NCBI GenBank assembly: GCA_027317645.1
Contig: DAHVQS010000064.1
Location: forward strand, 1-9,265
Direction of reading: 5' to 3'
DNA length: 9,265 nt
Source: Paenalcaligenes sp021793095
GTDB taxonomy: Bacteria > Pseudomonadota > Gammaproteobacteria > Burkholderiales > Burkholderiaceae_B
The notes beneath the pieces were generated by a model. It was not told where the DNA came from. It did not search any database and saw nothing but the letters and a program-made list of their open reading frames with translations. The translations under genes and the position numbers were made by a program. Numbering within the stretch: the first letter of the stretch is position 1; each line of letters opens with the position of its first letter. Below, piece by piece: positions 1 through 6,619 of this stretch.

Positions 1-194
1 CAGCAATGGCCAAATGGTGGACATCACAAACCCTATGTGAAATCGTGGATGAATGCCTGCAACTACACGGTGGCTACGGATTTATGATGGAATACCCCAT
101 CGCCCGTTTATATGCCGATGTGCGCATCAGTAAAATATATGGAGGGACCAATGAAATAATGAAAGAAATCATCGCGCGTGCAATTGAAGCATAA
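1..194 (+). CDS. Acyl-CoA dehydrogenase, C-terminal end (partial, 5' end outside window)
   Basis: FAD-dependent enzymes of this family introduce the alpha,beta double bond into acyl-CoA thioesters. The visible tail carries the C-terminal helical-domain signature LHGGYGF, then YPIARLYADVRISKIYGGTNEI and a final helix, ending at TAA 192-194. The frame is open to the left edge, so the ATG at 6 is almost certainly an internal Met rather than the start. The motif reads YGGTNEI, whereas medium/short-chain enzymes have YEGT with the catalytic Glu at that place. Long-chain and isovaleryl-type members carry the base further upstream, outside this window, so the Gly here suggests that arrangement rather than loss of activity. 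It lies 29 bases before an acyl-CoA ligase, consistent with one operon. Family assignment is strong; substrate cannot be told. Confidence 0.93.
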   Translation, partial: AMAKWWTSQTLCEIVDECLQLHGGYGFMMEYPIARLYADVRISKIYGGTNEIMKEIIARAIEA

Positions 195-223
195 ATATTA
201 GAAAAATCTGAGGAGACAGTTCA

Positions 224-1918
224 ATGCGACGAGATCAGCATGACGTATGGCCAACGCATTTGCCAAAAACACTTGAAATCCCCAGGCTCCCCCTAAACCA
301 TTATTTAGATCGCGCAGCTGCTCATACTCCGGAAAAGCCAGCGACCATCTTTTACGACGCGGTCATCACCTACGGTCAACTCAAGACCTATGTCGACAGG
401 CTGGCCGCTTTCCTGCAACACGATTTGGGTGTACAGGCGGGCGATAGAGTCCTGCTCATGAGCCAAAACAGCCCCCAATTCGTCATCGCCTACTATGCGA
501 TTTTGCGCGCACGAGCGGTGGTTGTCCCAATCAATGTGATGACAACTGCCGACGAGCTGACCTACTACGTCCAGGACAGCCAAGCACGGGTTGCCATCGT
601 GGCCCAAGACTATATTGATGTGGTGCGTCCTAATCTCAATGCCACCACAGGTCTCCAAGAGGTCATCACTTTTAGCTACCGCCAAGCCCTCAATCCAAAC
701 GACTATCCCACAGGCGTCCCAGACTGGATACGCACGCCACCCAAAGACTTTGCCTCCATGGGGCTCATCGACCTGCATGAGGTCATCAACACCCCCCAGC
801 CTGAGCCTGGCGATTACCCTCGCGTTGACGACAAATGCGTCTTTCCCTATACCTCGGGCACTACAGGCCATCCCAAAGCCTGCATTCATACTCATCACAC
901 TATCGGGGCGGCCGTCTATGGCTCGCAACTATGGCGCGGTTTTAATGAGGACACAGTACTGATGGCCGTCGCGCCCGTCTTTCACATGCTCGGCATGCAA
1001 TCAGGTCTTAATCTACCTATCTTTATGGGGGCGACGGTGGTCATCCTGCCGCGCTGGGATCGCGAAATGGCCGCACGCGTCATTGATAAATACCAGGTCT
1101 CGTATTGGTCAGGCCCTCCAACCATGGTCATCGACTTTTTTTCACAGCCCAACCTCGACGACTATGATCTCAGCAGCCTACAGGTACTGGCCAGTGGCGG
1201 GGCTGCCATCCCCGAGTTCATCTCTAAATTAGTGGCAGAAAAATACCCACAGCTACTGTTTAATGAGGCCTACGGCCTAAGTGAAACCGCTGCCTTTTTA
1301 CATGCCAACCCCATGCATCGCCCCAAACAATGCTGCTTGGGCTTACCCACCTTTAATGTGGATTCACGTATTATCGACCCTGACACGGGGGCTGAGCTGC
1401 CCGATGATACCTTGGGTGAGTTGGTGACACACGCTCCTCAGGTCATGTTGGGCTATTGGAATGACGATGAGGCCAACCAAGCGTCTTTTATCACTCTCGA
1501 GGGCAAACGTTTTTTCCGCACTGGAGATTTAGCAGTACGTGATGCCGAGGGCTACTTTTTTATGCGCGAGCGCCTCAAACGCATGATCAATGCCTCTGGA
1601 TTCAAGGTCTGGCCTGCCGAAGTTGAAAATGTCCTTTACAATCACCCAGCCATACATGAGGTTTGTGTCATTGGCGTCCCGGATGCACACCGCGGCGAGA
1701 CCGTCAAAGCCGTCATCACCTTGAAAAAAGATTATGCCGACCCCATCGATGCCGCCGCCCTCATTGATTGGTGCCGCGGCAAACTGTCGAACTACAAAAT
1801 CCCGCGCCGCGTACGTTTTATCGATGAGCTGCCCAAATCCAGCACTGGCAAAATCCTCTGGCGCCAACTCCAAGAACAATACCAGCACCAGCATCAAGAG
1901 GGCTTACCCACTGCTTAA
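224..1918 (+). CDS. AMP-forming acyl-CoA ligase (fatty/carboxylic acid-CoA synthetase family)
   Basis: A 564-aa cytoplasmic adenylate-forming enzyme that activates a carboxylic acid with ATP and CoA. Visible motifs in order: the phosphate-binding loop YTSGTTGHPK at residues 209-218; YGLSET at about 350-355 (A5 motif); TGD at 433-435 (A7, ribose-binding Asp); the hinge region RLKRMINASGFKVWPAEVE starting at residue 450; and PKSSTGK at 537-543, whose Lys543 matches the catalytic lysine of the adenylation step. The length is normal for the family. The ATG at 224 is supported by a strong Shine-Dalgarno AGGAGA (211-216) seven bases upstream. It follows the acyl-CoA dehydrogenase gene by 29 bases, so the two probably share a transcript and a pathway. 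The family is typical of medium/long-chain fatty-acid ligases, but aromatic or dicarboxylic acids cannot be excluded. Confidence 0.95.
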   Translation: MRRDQHDVWPTHLPKTLEIPRLPLNHYLDRAAAHTPEKPATIFYDAVITYGQLKTYVDRLAAFLQHDLGVQAGDRVLLMSQNSPQFVIAYYAILRARAVVVPINVMTTADELTYYVQDSQARVAIVAQDYIDVVRPNLNATTGLQEVITFSYRQALNPNDYPTGVPDWIRTPPKDFASMGLIDLHEVINTPQPEPGDYPRVDDKCVFPYTSGTTGHPKACIHTHHTIGAAVYGSQLWRGFNEDTVLMAVAPVFHMLGMQSGLNLPIFMGATVVILPRWDREMAARVIDKYQVSYWSGPPTMVIDFFSQPNLDDYDLSSLQVLASGGAAIPEFISKLVAEKYPQLLFNEAYGLSETAAFLHANPMHRPKQCCLGLPTFNVDSRIIDPDTGAELPDDTLGELVTHAPQVMLGYWNDDEANQASFITLEGKRFFRTGDLAVRDAEGYFFMRERLKRMINASGFKVWPAEVENVLYNHPAIHEVCVIGVPDAHRGETVKAVITLKKDYADPIDAAALIDWCRGKLSNYKIPRRVRFIDELPKSSTGKILWRQLQEQYQHQHQEGLPTA

Positions 1919-2022
1919 GCCCAATTGGCAGGCAACCAATCATCGAGGGCTCGGCTGTTTTAGTCCAACCGCTGAGCGCCTTATTTGCTCGCATGCTAGT
2001 AACTGCCTACTCTTAATCCTGC

Positions 2023-2041
2023 GCACCTACAAGATGGGTGC
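2023..2041. repeat. Small inverted repeat in the receptor gene leader
   Basis: GCACCTA (2023-2029) can pair with TGGGTGC (2035-2041) around the loop CAAGA, giving seven pairs with one G-U wobble. It lies in the 183-base gap (1919-2101) between the ligase gene and the Bug receptor gene. It has no trailing T-run, so it does not look like an intrinsic terminator. It may be a leader RNA hairpin or a chance pairing. Confidence 0.35.
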
Positions 2042-2054
2042 AGAGAGACAACAC

Positions 2055-2075
2055 AGTACGATCCATCATCGTACT
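2055..2075. repeat. Perfect 8-bp inverted repeat just upstream of the Bug receptor gene
   Basis: AGTACGAT (2055-2062) and ATCGTACT (2068-2075) are exact reverse complements separated by CCATC. The element ends 26 bases before the receptor start codon and 15 bases before its AAGGAT ribosome-binding site (2091-2096). No T-run follows it. As DNA it has the shape of a dimeric-regulator operator; as RNA it would be a stable leader hairpin. The sequence does not decide between these. Confidence 0.5.
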
Positions 2076-2101
2076 CACAGCAGTTATAAAAAGGATGTAA
2101 C

Positions 2102-3085
2102 ATGAGCAATATCGGACGTATCCGTACCGCAATTTTGAGTTCTGTATTGGGTTTAGGGGCCGTGTTGGCCAGCCCTGCTACGCTGGCTGCCGATGATTGG
2201 CCCAACAAGCCTATTGAGGTCATTGTGCCCTACACTCCCGGTGGCTCTACCGATACGGTGGCACGCTTTGTGATGAAAGAGCTCGAAGAGCGCCTCGGCC
2301 AGACCATCATCATTCAAAACCGCCCAGGCGCCAACAGCACCATTGGTACCGCCCAAGCAGCACGTGCCAAGCCTGATGGCTATACTTTTCTAATGATTTT
2401 AGCGGGCTACGCAGTCAACCCTCACCTTTATGAGCTCAATTACTCGCTGGATCAACTCACCCCGGTATCCTACATTGCTGACCTGCCCTTATTTTTATTT
2501 GTGAGCAATTCCGTCCCTGCGGACAATGTCGAAGAGCTCATCGAGTACGCCAAGGAAAACCCCGGCGCCGTGACCTTTGGCTCGAGCGGCGTGGGTGCCA
2601 GTGCCCATTTAACTGGTGAAAACTTTGGTCTGCGCACTGGGACTGAGCTCATCCATATTCCTTATAATGGTAGCGCTCCCATTTTGACTGATTTGGTCAA
2701 TGGCGAGGTATCCATGGTCTTTGATCCCATCTTGATACCCATGCCCTATGCAAAAGAAGGCCGTATCAAGGTATTTGCCATTACCTCACCCGAGCGCTGG
2801 CCTGACGAGCCTGACATCCCCACCATGGAGGAGGCGGGCCTACCTGATTTTGATATGAGCTCTTGGGCAGGCTTAATGGCCCCAGCGGGCACCCCTGATG
2901 AAATCATCGAGCGTGTGTCAGCTGAGATTGCCGACATCGTGCAAGACCCTGAAATCATCAAACAATTTCACCAAGCGGGCTTTGTTCCGGTGGGAGGTTC
3001 ACCCGCAGATTTGGACGAATTGATCCAAAACGATACCCAGATGTATGGCGAAATTATCGAAAAAGCTAACGTTACCATTAATTAG
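2102..3085 (+). CDS. Bug-family tripartite tricarboxylate transporter receptor (periplasmic solute-binding protein)
   Basis: A 327-aa exported binding protein. Residues 1-29 form a Sec signal peptide: basic start (R6, R8), hydrophobic core, and likely cleavage after ATLA, just before DDWPNKP. The mature N-terminus shows the Bug/TctC signatures: WPNKPIEVIVPYTPGGSTD (PGGSTD at 46-51) and, further on, NRPGANSTIG followed by PDGYTFLM. Bug receptors clamp small carboxylates, mostly through backbone contacts, and either feed a TctAB-type permease or act in sensing. No permease gene is seen here, which is usual for orphan Bug genes in Burkholderiales. The start is supported by AAGGAT at 2091-2096. 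It sits between an acyl-CoA ligase and a CoA transferase, 33 bases before the latter, so its ligand is probably the acid degraded by this cluster. The ligand itself is not readable. Confidence 0.95.
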   Translation: MSNIGRIRTAILSSVLGLGAVLASPATLAADDWPNKPIEVIVPYTPGGSTDTVARFVMKELEERLGQTIIIQNRPGANSTIGTAQAARAKPDGYTFLMILAGYAVNPHLYELNYSLDQLTPVSYIADLPLFLFVSNSVPADNVEELIEYAKENPGAVTFGSSGVGASAHLTGENFGLRTGTELIHIPYNGSAPILTDLVNGEVSMVFDPILIPMPYAKEGRIKVFAITSPERWPDEPDIPTMEEAGLPDFDMSSWAGLMAPAGTPDEIIERVSAEIADIVQDPEIIKQFHQAGFVPVGGSPADLDELIQNDTQMYGEIIEKANVTIN

Positions 3086-3102
3086 AGCTGATATCCGGCT
3101 CT
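3084..3102 (+). repeat. Intercistronic hairpin between the receptor and CoA-transferase genes
   Basis: AGAGCTG (3084-3090) pairs with CGGCTCT (3096-3102) around ATATC, giving seven pairs including one T-G wobble. The 5' arm begins inside the TAG stop codon of the receptor gene. Only two T follow, so intrinsic termination is unlikely. A hairpin at this place could protect the upstream receptor mRNA from 3' decay and raise its level over the enzymes, a known pattern for binding-protein genes. That role is inferred. Confidence 0.45.
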
Positions 3103-3118
3103 TAAAGCATTCACAGTT

Positions 3119-3799
3119 ATGATCAATAAATTTGTTCCCGATCTCGAGGCGGCGGTCGCTGACATTTATGACGGCGCCACCGTCCTCATCGGAGGCTTTG
3201 GGGGGGCTGGCGCCCCCACCGAGCTCATCCATGCACTCATTGACCAAGGCGCTCGAGATCTCACCGTCGTCAATAATAATGCGGGCAATCACGACACCGG
3301 CTTGGCCGCCTTGATTCAGGCGGGCCGCGTGCGCAAGATGATTTGCTCTTTTCCACGCGCCTCGCACTCGTGGGTTTTTAATGAGAAATATAAAAAAGGA
3401 GAAATTGAGCTCGAATGCGTGCCCCAGGGCACCATCGCCGAGCGCCTGCACGCAGGTGCTGCGGGCCTAGGAGGCTTTTACACACCCACTGCCTACGGCA
3501 CCGATCTGGCCGCAGGCAAAGAGGTACGTGAAATCGATGGGGTCATGTATGTATTAGAAAAGCCCTTGCGTGGCGATTTTGCTTTGGTCAAAGCCGAGCG
3601 CGCCGACCGCTGGGGCAATCTGGTCTATAACAAGACCCAGCGCAATTTTGGCCCCGTGATGTGCAAGGCCGCACAAACGACCATCGTACAAGTACGTGAT
3701 TTTGTCGAGTTAGGTGATTTGGATCCCGAGCACGTCATCACCCCAGGGGTGTTTGTACAGCGGGTGGTTCGTGTCGAAAATCCAGAGCTTTCTTCTTAA
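3119..3799 (+). CDS. pcaI: 3-oxoacid CoA-transferase subunit A (PcaI-like, 3-oxoadipate CoA-transferase alpha)
   Basis: Alpha subunit (226 aa) of a family I CoA transferase, which moves CoA from succinyl-CoA to a 3-oxo acid such as 3-oxoadipate or acetoacetate. The family signature DGATVLIGGFGGAGAP is at residues 18-33. Near the C-terminus, NFGPVM, VELGDLDPEH and ITPGVFVQRVV closely resemble remembered Pseudomonas PcaI, hence the symbol. An acetoacetate-specific (ScoA-like) role remains possible. The start MINKF is typical of the family, but no clear Shine-Dalgarno precedes it: the bases before ATG are CATTCACAGTT. It is followed after 11 bases by the beta subunit, whose ribosome-binding site overlaps this stop codon. 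The glycine loop is encoded over a run of seven G (3200-3206) followed by a GC hairpin (3202-3217). Confidence 0.92.
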   Translation: MINKFVPDLEAAVADIYDGATVLIGGFGGAGAPTELIHALIDQGARDLTVVNNNAGNHDTGLAALIQAGRVRKMICSFPRASHSWVFNEKYKKGEIELECVPQGTIAERLHAGAAGLGGFYTPTAYGTDLAAGKEVREIDGVMYVLEKPLRGDFALVKAERADRWGNLVYNKTQRNFGPVMCKAAQTTIVQVRDFVELGDLDPEHVITPGVFVQRVVRVENPELSS

Positions 3800-3803
3800 G
3801 GGG
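3798..3803 (+). promoter_or_regulatory. Shine-Dalgarno of the beta subunit overlapping the alpha stop codon
   Basis: AAGGGG at 3798-3803 begins within the TAA (3797-3799) of the alpha subunit and lies seven bases before the beta-subunit ATG. This fixes the beta start and suggests translational coupling, which would balance the two subunits of the complex. Confidence 0.6.
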
Positions 3804-3810
3804 TGTCACC

Positions 3811-4458
3811 ATGTTACCTAGACTTTCCAGAACAGAAATGGCCCAGCGCTTGGCCAAAGATATTGCCCCAGGCAGTTATGTCAATCTCGGTATTGGGTTG
3901 CCGGTGCTGGTGGCCAATTATTTAGACCCTGCTGATGAAATCATCCTGCAAAGTGAAAACGGCATTTTGGGGATGGGCCCCAATGCTGCCGAGGGCCAAG
4001 AGGACTACGAACTCATTAATGCGGCCAAAGAGCCAGTCACTTTGCTCACCGGCGGCGCTTATTTTGATCATGTGGATTCCTTTACTATCATGCGCGGCGG
4101 GCACTTGGATCTCACCATCATGGGGGCCATGCAGGTCGCGGCAAATGGGGATTTGGCAAATTGGAATTTAGGCCGCCCGGGTGAGCCCCCAGCGGTCGGT
4201 GGCGCGATGGATCTCGCAGTGGGTGCCAAACAGGTATTTATATTGATGGAACACACCACCCGTGACGGCACCCCCAAGATCGTTAAAAACTGCACCCTGC
4301 CGCTCACTGGCTTGGGGGTGGTGAATAGGATCTATACTGATTTGGCCGTGATCGAGGTCACCCCTGAGGGGCTACGCGTGCGCGAGATCAACCCCGGCCT
4401 GAGCTTTGCTGACCTCCAAGCCCAAACCGAGGCGCCCCTACTGCCCATGGATAATTAA
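3811..4458 (+). CDS. pcaJ: 3-oxoacid CoA-transferase subunit B (PcaJ-like, 3-oxoadipate CoA-transferase beta)
   Basis: Beta subunit (215 aa), carrying the catalytic centre of the family I CoA transferase. The signature LQSENGILG is at residues 46-54; Glu49 in SENG corresponds to the glutamate that forms the covalent acyl/CoA thioester intermediate. Other family blocks are YVNLGIGLPVLVANYL near the N-terminus, LLTGGAYFDHVDSF, MRGGHLD, AVGGAMDLAVGAKQVF, and the C-terminal RIYTDLAVIEVTPEGL. The start and length match PcaJ as remembered from Pseudomonas. It forms an obligate pair with the gene just upstream. With the Bug receptor, ligase and dehydrogenase it points to breakdown of a carboxylic acid through a 3-oxoacyl intermediate. 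No thiolase or other pca gene lies in the window, so the exact 3-oxo acid is unproven. Confidence 0.93.
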   Translation: MLPRLSRTEMAQRLAKDIAPGSYVNLGIGLPVLVANYLDPADEIILQSENGILGMGPNAAEGQEDYELINAAKEPVTLLTGGAYFDHVDSFTIMRGGHLDLTIMGAMQVAANGDLANWNLGRPGEPPAVGGAMDLAVGAKQVFILMEHTTRDGTPKIVKNCTLPLTGLGVVNRIYTDLAVIEVTPEGLRVREINPGLSFADLQAQTEAPLLPMDN

Positions 4459-4473
4459 CTCATAATAAATAGT

Positions 4474-4502
4474 TTGTTGTCTTTATAACTGCAGCATATG
4501 AC
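4474..4502 (+). promoter_or_regulatory. Candidate sigma-70-type promoter of the sulfur module
   Basis: TTGTTG (4474-4479) and TATGAC (4497-4502) are separated by 17 bases, matching 3/6 and 4/6 of the -35 and -10 consensus. They lie in the AT-rich 79-base gap after the CoA-transferase genes, where the gene theme changes from acid catabolism to sulfur handling. The predicted start point would fall inside the palindrome at 4503-4524. Weak matches, so tentative. Confidence 0.35.
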
Positions 4503-4524
4503 AATGAAACTCTTAAGTTTCATT
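4503..4524. repeat. Perfect 9-bp palindrome (operator or hairpin) before the rhodanese gene
   Basis: AATGAAACT (4503-4511) and AGTTTCATT (4516-4524) are exact reverse complements around CTTA. The element lies 13 bases before the rhodanese ATG and immediately after a candidate -10 box. It is AT-rich and lacks a following T-run, so it is a poor terminator. Its size, symmetry and position at the expected transcription start fit a repressor operator. No regulator gene is present in the window to pair it with. Confidence 0.55.
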
Positions 4525-4537
4525 ATGTAGTTTGACC

Positions 4538-5500
4538 ATGACACGCCCGTTTAAAGCTTTGTTTTTTGCCGCTGTATTGCTCATGTGCAGTTTTGGGCTA
4601 TCAGCGGCACCGTTGATCTCGGCCCCTACGCTACACGCGCAAATAGACCCACCGCAGAGCCCTAGCCATACGACCCAAGGCCCTCTGGTCGTCGACATAC
4701 GCCCCCCAGAGGACTACGCGGCTGGCCATATCCCAGGCGCCGTCTCGGCCCCCTATGGTCAATGGCGGGGCCCCGCTGACAACCCGGGTCAGCTGGTCGA
4801 GTTGGCCCAGTTAACGCAACTGGTGCGCGATTTAGGCATTGATCAGGACACTCAAATAGTGGTCACCTCCACTGGTGAAGATGTCACCGACTTTGGGGCC
4901 GCAGCCCGCGTTTATTGGACTTTAAAATACCTCGGACTCGAGCAGCTCGCCATCCTCAACGGGGGCATGCAGGCGTGGCAGCAGGCAGAGTTGCCGCTGA
5001 GCAAAGAAACACCACAGATCACCCGGACGCAATTTTCGCCACAGCCTAACGACAGCATCCTGGCGACGAAACGTGATGTGGCCAATAAAATTGATGATGA
5101 GCGCACCCTATTGGTCGATGCGCGCCCAGATAATTTCTACGCTGGCCAGACCAAGGCCCCTACGGCTAAAAAACCCGGGACCATTAAAAACGCCATCAAC
5201 ATCAACCATGACCGCTGGTTTGAGCCCGGCACCACCCTCTTTGTATCGGCGGATAAGGCCAAAGATATCGCCCATGATTTATTACAGCAGTCTCCTGCTG
5301 AGGTGATCTCTTTTTGCAATACGGGGCACTGGGCCGCCACTGACTGGTTTGCCCTGTCGGAAATGGCCGGGCTGCCCAACACCAAGCTCTATCCCGCCTC
5401 TTTGGCCGAATGGAGCCAGGCCGATGATCTACCGATGGACAATGTCCCCAGCCGCGGCCAACAAATCATTTATCAGCTCAAAGCACTTTTCAGCAACTAA
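4538..5500 (+). CDS. Exported two-domain rhodanese (sulfurtransferase)
   Basis: A 320-aa sulfurtransferase that likely carries sulfane sulfur as a Cys persulfide in the periplasm. Residues 1-23 form a Sec signal peptide (R3, K6, hydrophobic core, cleavage near GLSA/APLI). Domain 1 (about 48-150) has LVVDIRP, GHIPGA and GGMQAW, but its active-site loop reads VTSTGEDVT (109-117) without Cys, so it is the usual inactive N-terminal domain. Domain 2 (about 180-310) has LLVDARP and the loop SFCNTGHWAA with catalytic Cys260. The ATG at 4538 is preferred over an in-frame TTG at 4532; an in-frame stop at 4514-4516 bars a longer start, and no clear Shine-Dalgarno is seen for either. Cys17 lies within LLMC, which is a poor lipobox, so a lipoprotein is unlikely. 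It is followed after 18 bases by a YeeE/YedE transporter, a combination linking it to thiosulfate or related sulfur compounds. Confidence 0.92.
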   Translation: MTRPFKALFFAAVLLMCSFGLSAAPLISAPTLHAQIDPPQSPSHTTQGPLVVDIRPPEDYAAGHIPGAVSAPYGQWRGPADNPGQLVELAQLTQLVRDLGIDQDTQIVVTSTGEDVTDFGAAARVYWTLKYLGLEQLAILNGGMQAWQQAELPLSKETPQITRTQFSPQPNDSILATKRDVANKIDDERTLLVDARPDNFYAGQTKAPTAKKPGTIKNAININHDRWFEPGTTLFVSADKAKDIAHDLLQQSPAEVISFCNTGHWAATDWFALSEMAGLPNTKLYPASLAEWSQADDLPMDNVPSRGQQIIYQLKALFSN

Positions 5501-5518
5501 TCCTGATCACATCGCATC

Positions 5519-6607
5519 ATGAATCGTCGTCTACTCGGTATTTTCATCCTGGCTCTTTTTGTTTTGTTGTTGTGGTTTGTCTCAGTACGACAATCCCTAT
5601 TGTTCCTGCTAGGCATTGGCATGGGTTCTGTGCTGGCAGGTGCACGTTTTGGCTTTACCACGGGCTGGCGTCGCCTCATCGAAGAACGCGATGGCAGCGG
5701 GGTCATGGCGCAGCTAGTGCTCCTATTTTTAGCCGCCCTGATCTCTATTCCCTTATTGGCCGCCTACCCTGGCGAACTCAGTGCAGCCCTCGGCCCACCC
5801 AGTTATAGCCTGCTGTTTGGGGCATTTATCTTTGGTGCCTGCATGCAGGTAGCTGATGGATGTGGCTCAGGCACCCTCTACAAGGCGGGATTGGGGATTC
5901 CTCTAAATATGGTTATCTTGCCAATGTTTGCATTAGGCAGCTTTTTAGGGGCTGCACAGCTTGACCATTGGCTGGCATTGGGCAGTATGCAACCCGTCAG
6001 CTTGGTGGACACTTTTGGTCCCTGGCGTGCATTAGCACTGACAGCGGTTGGCCTACTGGTCCTCGGACTGGCCGCGCGTTTGTGGGCAGGCCGGTCTGCC
6101 CCCTGGTTGAATAAAAAACTCCTCATAGGGGCGGTGTTATTGGCCATCTTGGCGGTGTTAAACCTCATTATTGCAGGCACCCCATGGGGGATTGTGTATG
6201 GCTTTGGTTTATGGGCTGCCAAAATTGCCCATGCCACCGGGGCTTTTGACCCCAGTGTGAACGCTTTTTGGAGCCAACCCGTGCACCAAGAGGCTTTGGC
6301 CAACACCGTGTTTATGGATGTCACCTCAATTACCAACATCGGTATTTTAGCGGGCGCACTTTGGATCGCCTCGGCCCCTGCCAAAGGCAGTCGTGCGGAT
6401 GCGAAACCTCTGAGTGCCAAACAATGGGCGATAGGTATTATCGCCGGCTTTTTATTGGGCTATAGCTCTCGTCTGGCCTTTGGGTGCAACATCGGTGCCA
6501 TGCTCAGTGGTATTTCTACAGGCAGCCTTCATGGCTGGATCTGGGTCCCCGTAGCGTTTTGCGGCTCATTAATCGGGGTACGTATTCGTCGACACTATAG
6601 ATTTTAA
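5519..6607 (+). CDS. YeeE/YedE-family membrane protein (thiosulfate-type sulfur transporter)
   Basis: A 362-aa polytopic inner-membrane protein with roughly nine or ten hydrophobic segments. The first runs from about residue 5 to 21; others lie near 64-83, 95-112, 128-148, 200-220, 305-320 and 340-356. Family hallmarks are the paired Cys motif GACMQVADGCGSGTL (Cys108 and Cys115) and, near the end, RLAFGCNIGAMLSG (Cys323). In the characterised relatives TsuA/YeeE, conserved cysteines relay thiosulfate across the membrane. The N-terminal block FGFTTGWRRLIEERD resembles the repeat motif seen in this family but has no Cys. It lies 18 bases after an exported rhodanese, with no evident Shine-Dalgarno, and 12 bases before a microprotein gene. 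Thiosulfate is the likeliest cargo, but selenium or other sulfur species cannot be ruled out. Confidence 0.92.
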   Translation: MNRRLLGIFILALFVLLLWFVSVRQSLLFLLGIGMGSVLAGARFGFTTGWRRLIEERDGSGVMAQLVLLFLAALISIPLLAAYPGELSAALGPPSYSLLFGAFIFGACMQVADGCGSGTLYKAGLGIPLNMVILPMFALGSFLGAAQLDHWLALGSMQPVSLVDTFGPWRALALTAVGLLVLGLAARLWAGRSAPWLNKKLLIGAVLLAILAVLNLIIAGTPWGIVYGFGLWAAKIAHATGAFDPSVNAFWSQPVHQEALANTVFMDVTSITNIGILAGALWIASAPAKGSRADAKPLSAKQWAIGIIAGFLLGYSSRLAFGCNIGAMLSGISTGSLHGWIWVPVAFCGSLIGVRIRRHYRF

Positions 6608-6619
6608 GCAGGCATCACC

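Noticed and set aside
305..928. 207-codon open frame on the minus strand across the acyl-CoA ligase gene
   Set aside because: It lies wholly inside a gene with clear motifs on the other strand and shows no recognisable domain; an antisense shadow.
1949..1977. GCTCGGC/GCTGAGC pairing after the ligase gene as a terminator
   Set aside because: The loop is long (15 bases), one pair is a wobble, and only a broken T-stretch follows; too weak to call.
4504..4530. Eight-residue ORF (MKLLSFIM) inside the palindrome as a leader peptide gene
   Set aside because: It has no ribosome-binding site and no run of regulatory codons; it most likely reflects the palindrome itself. Kept only as an alternative in the palindrome finding.
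5878..6420. 180-codon open frame on the minus strand across the YeeE/YedE gene
   Set aside because: It is antisense to a conserved membrane protein gene and its composition reflects complementing hydrophobic codons; no family signature.
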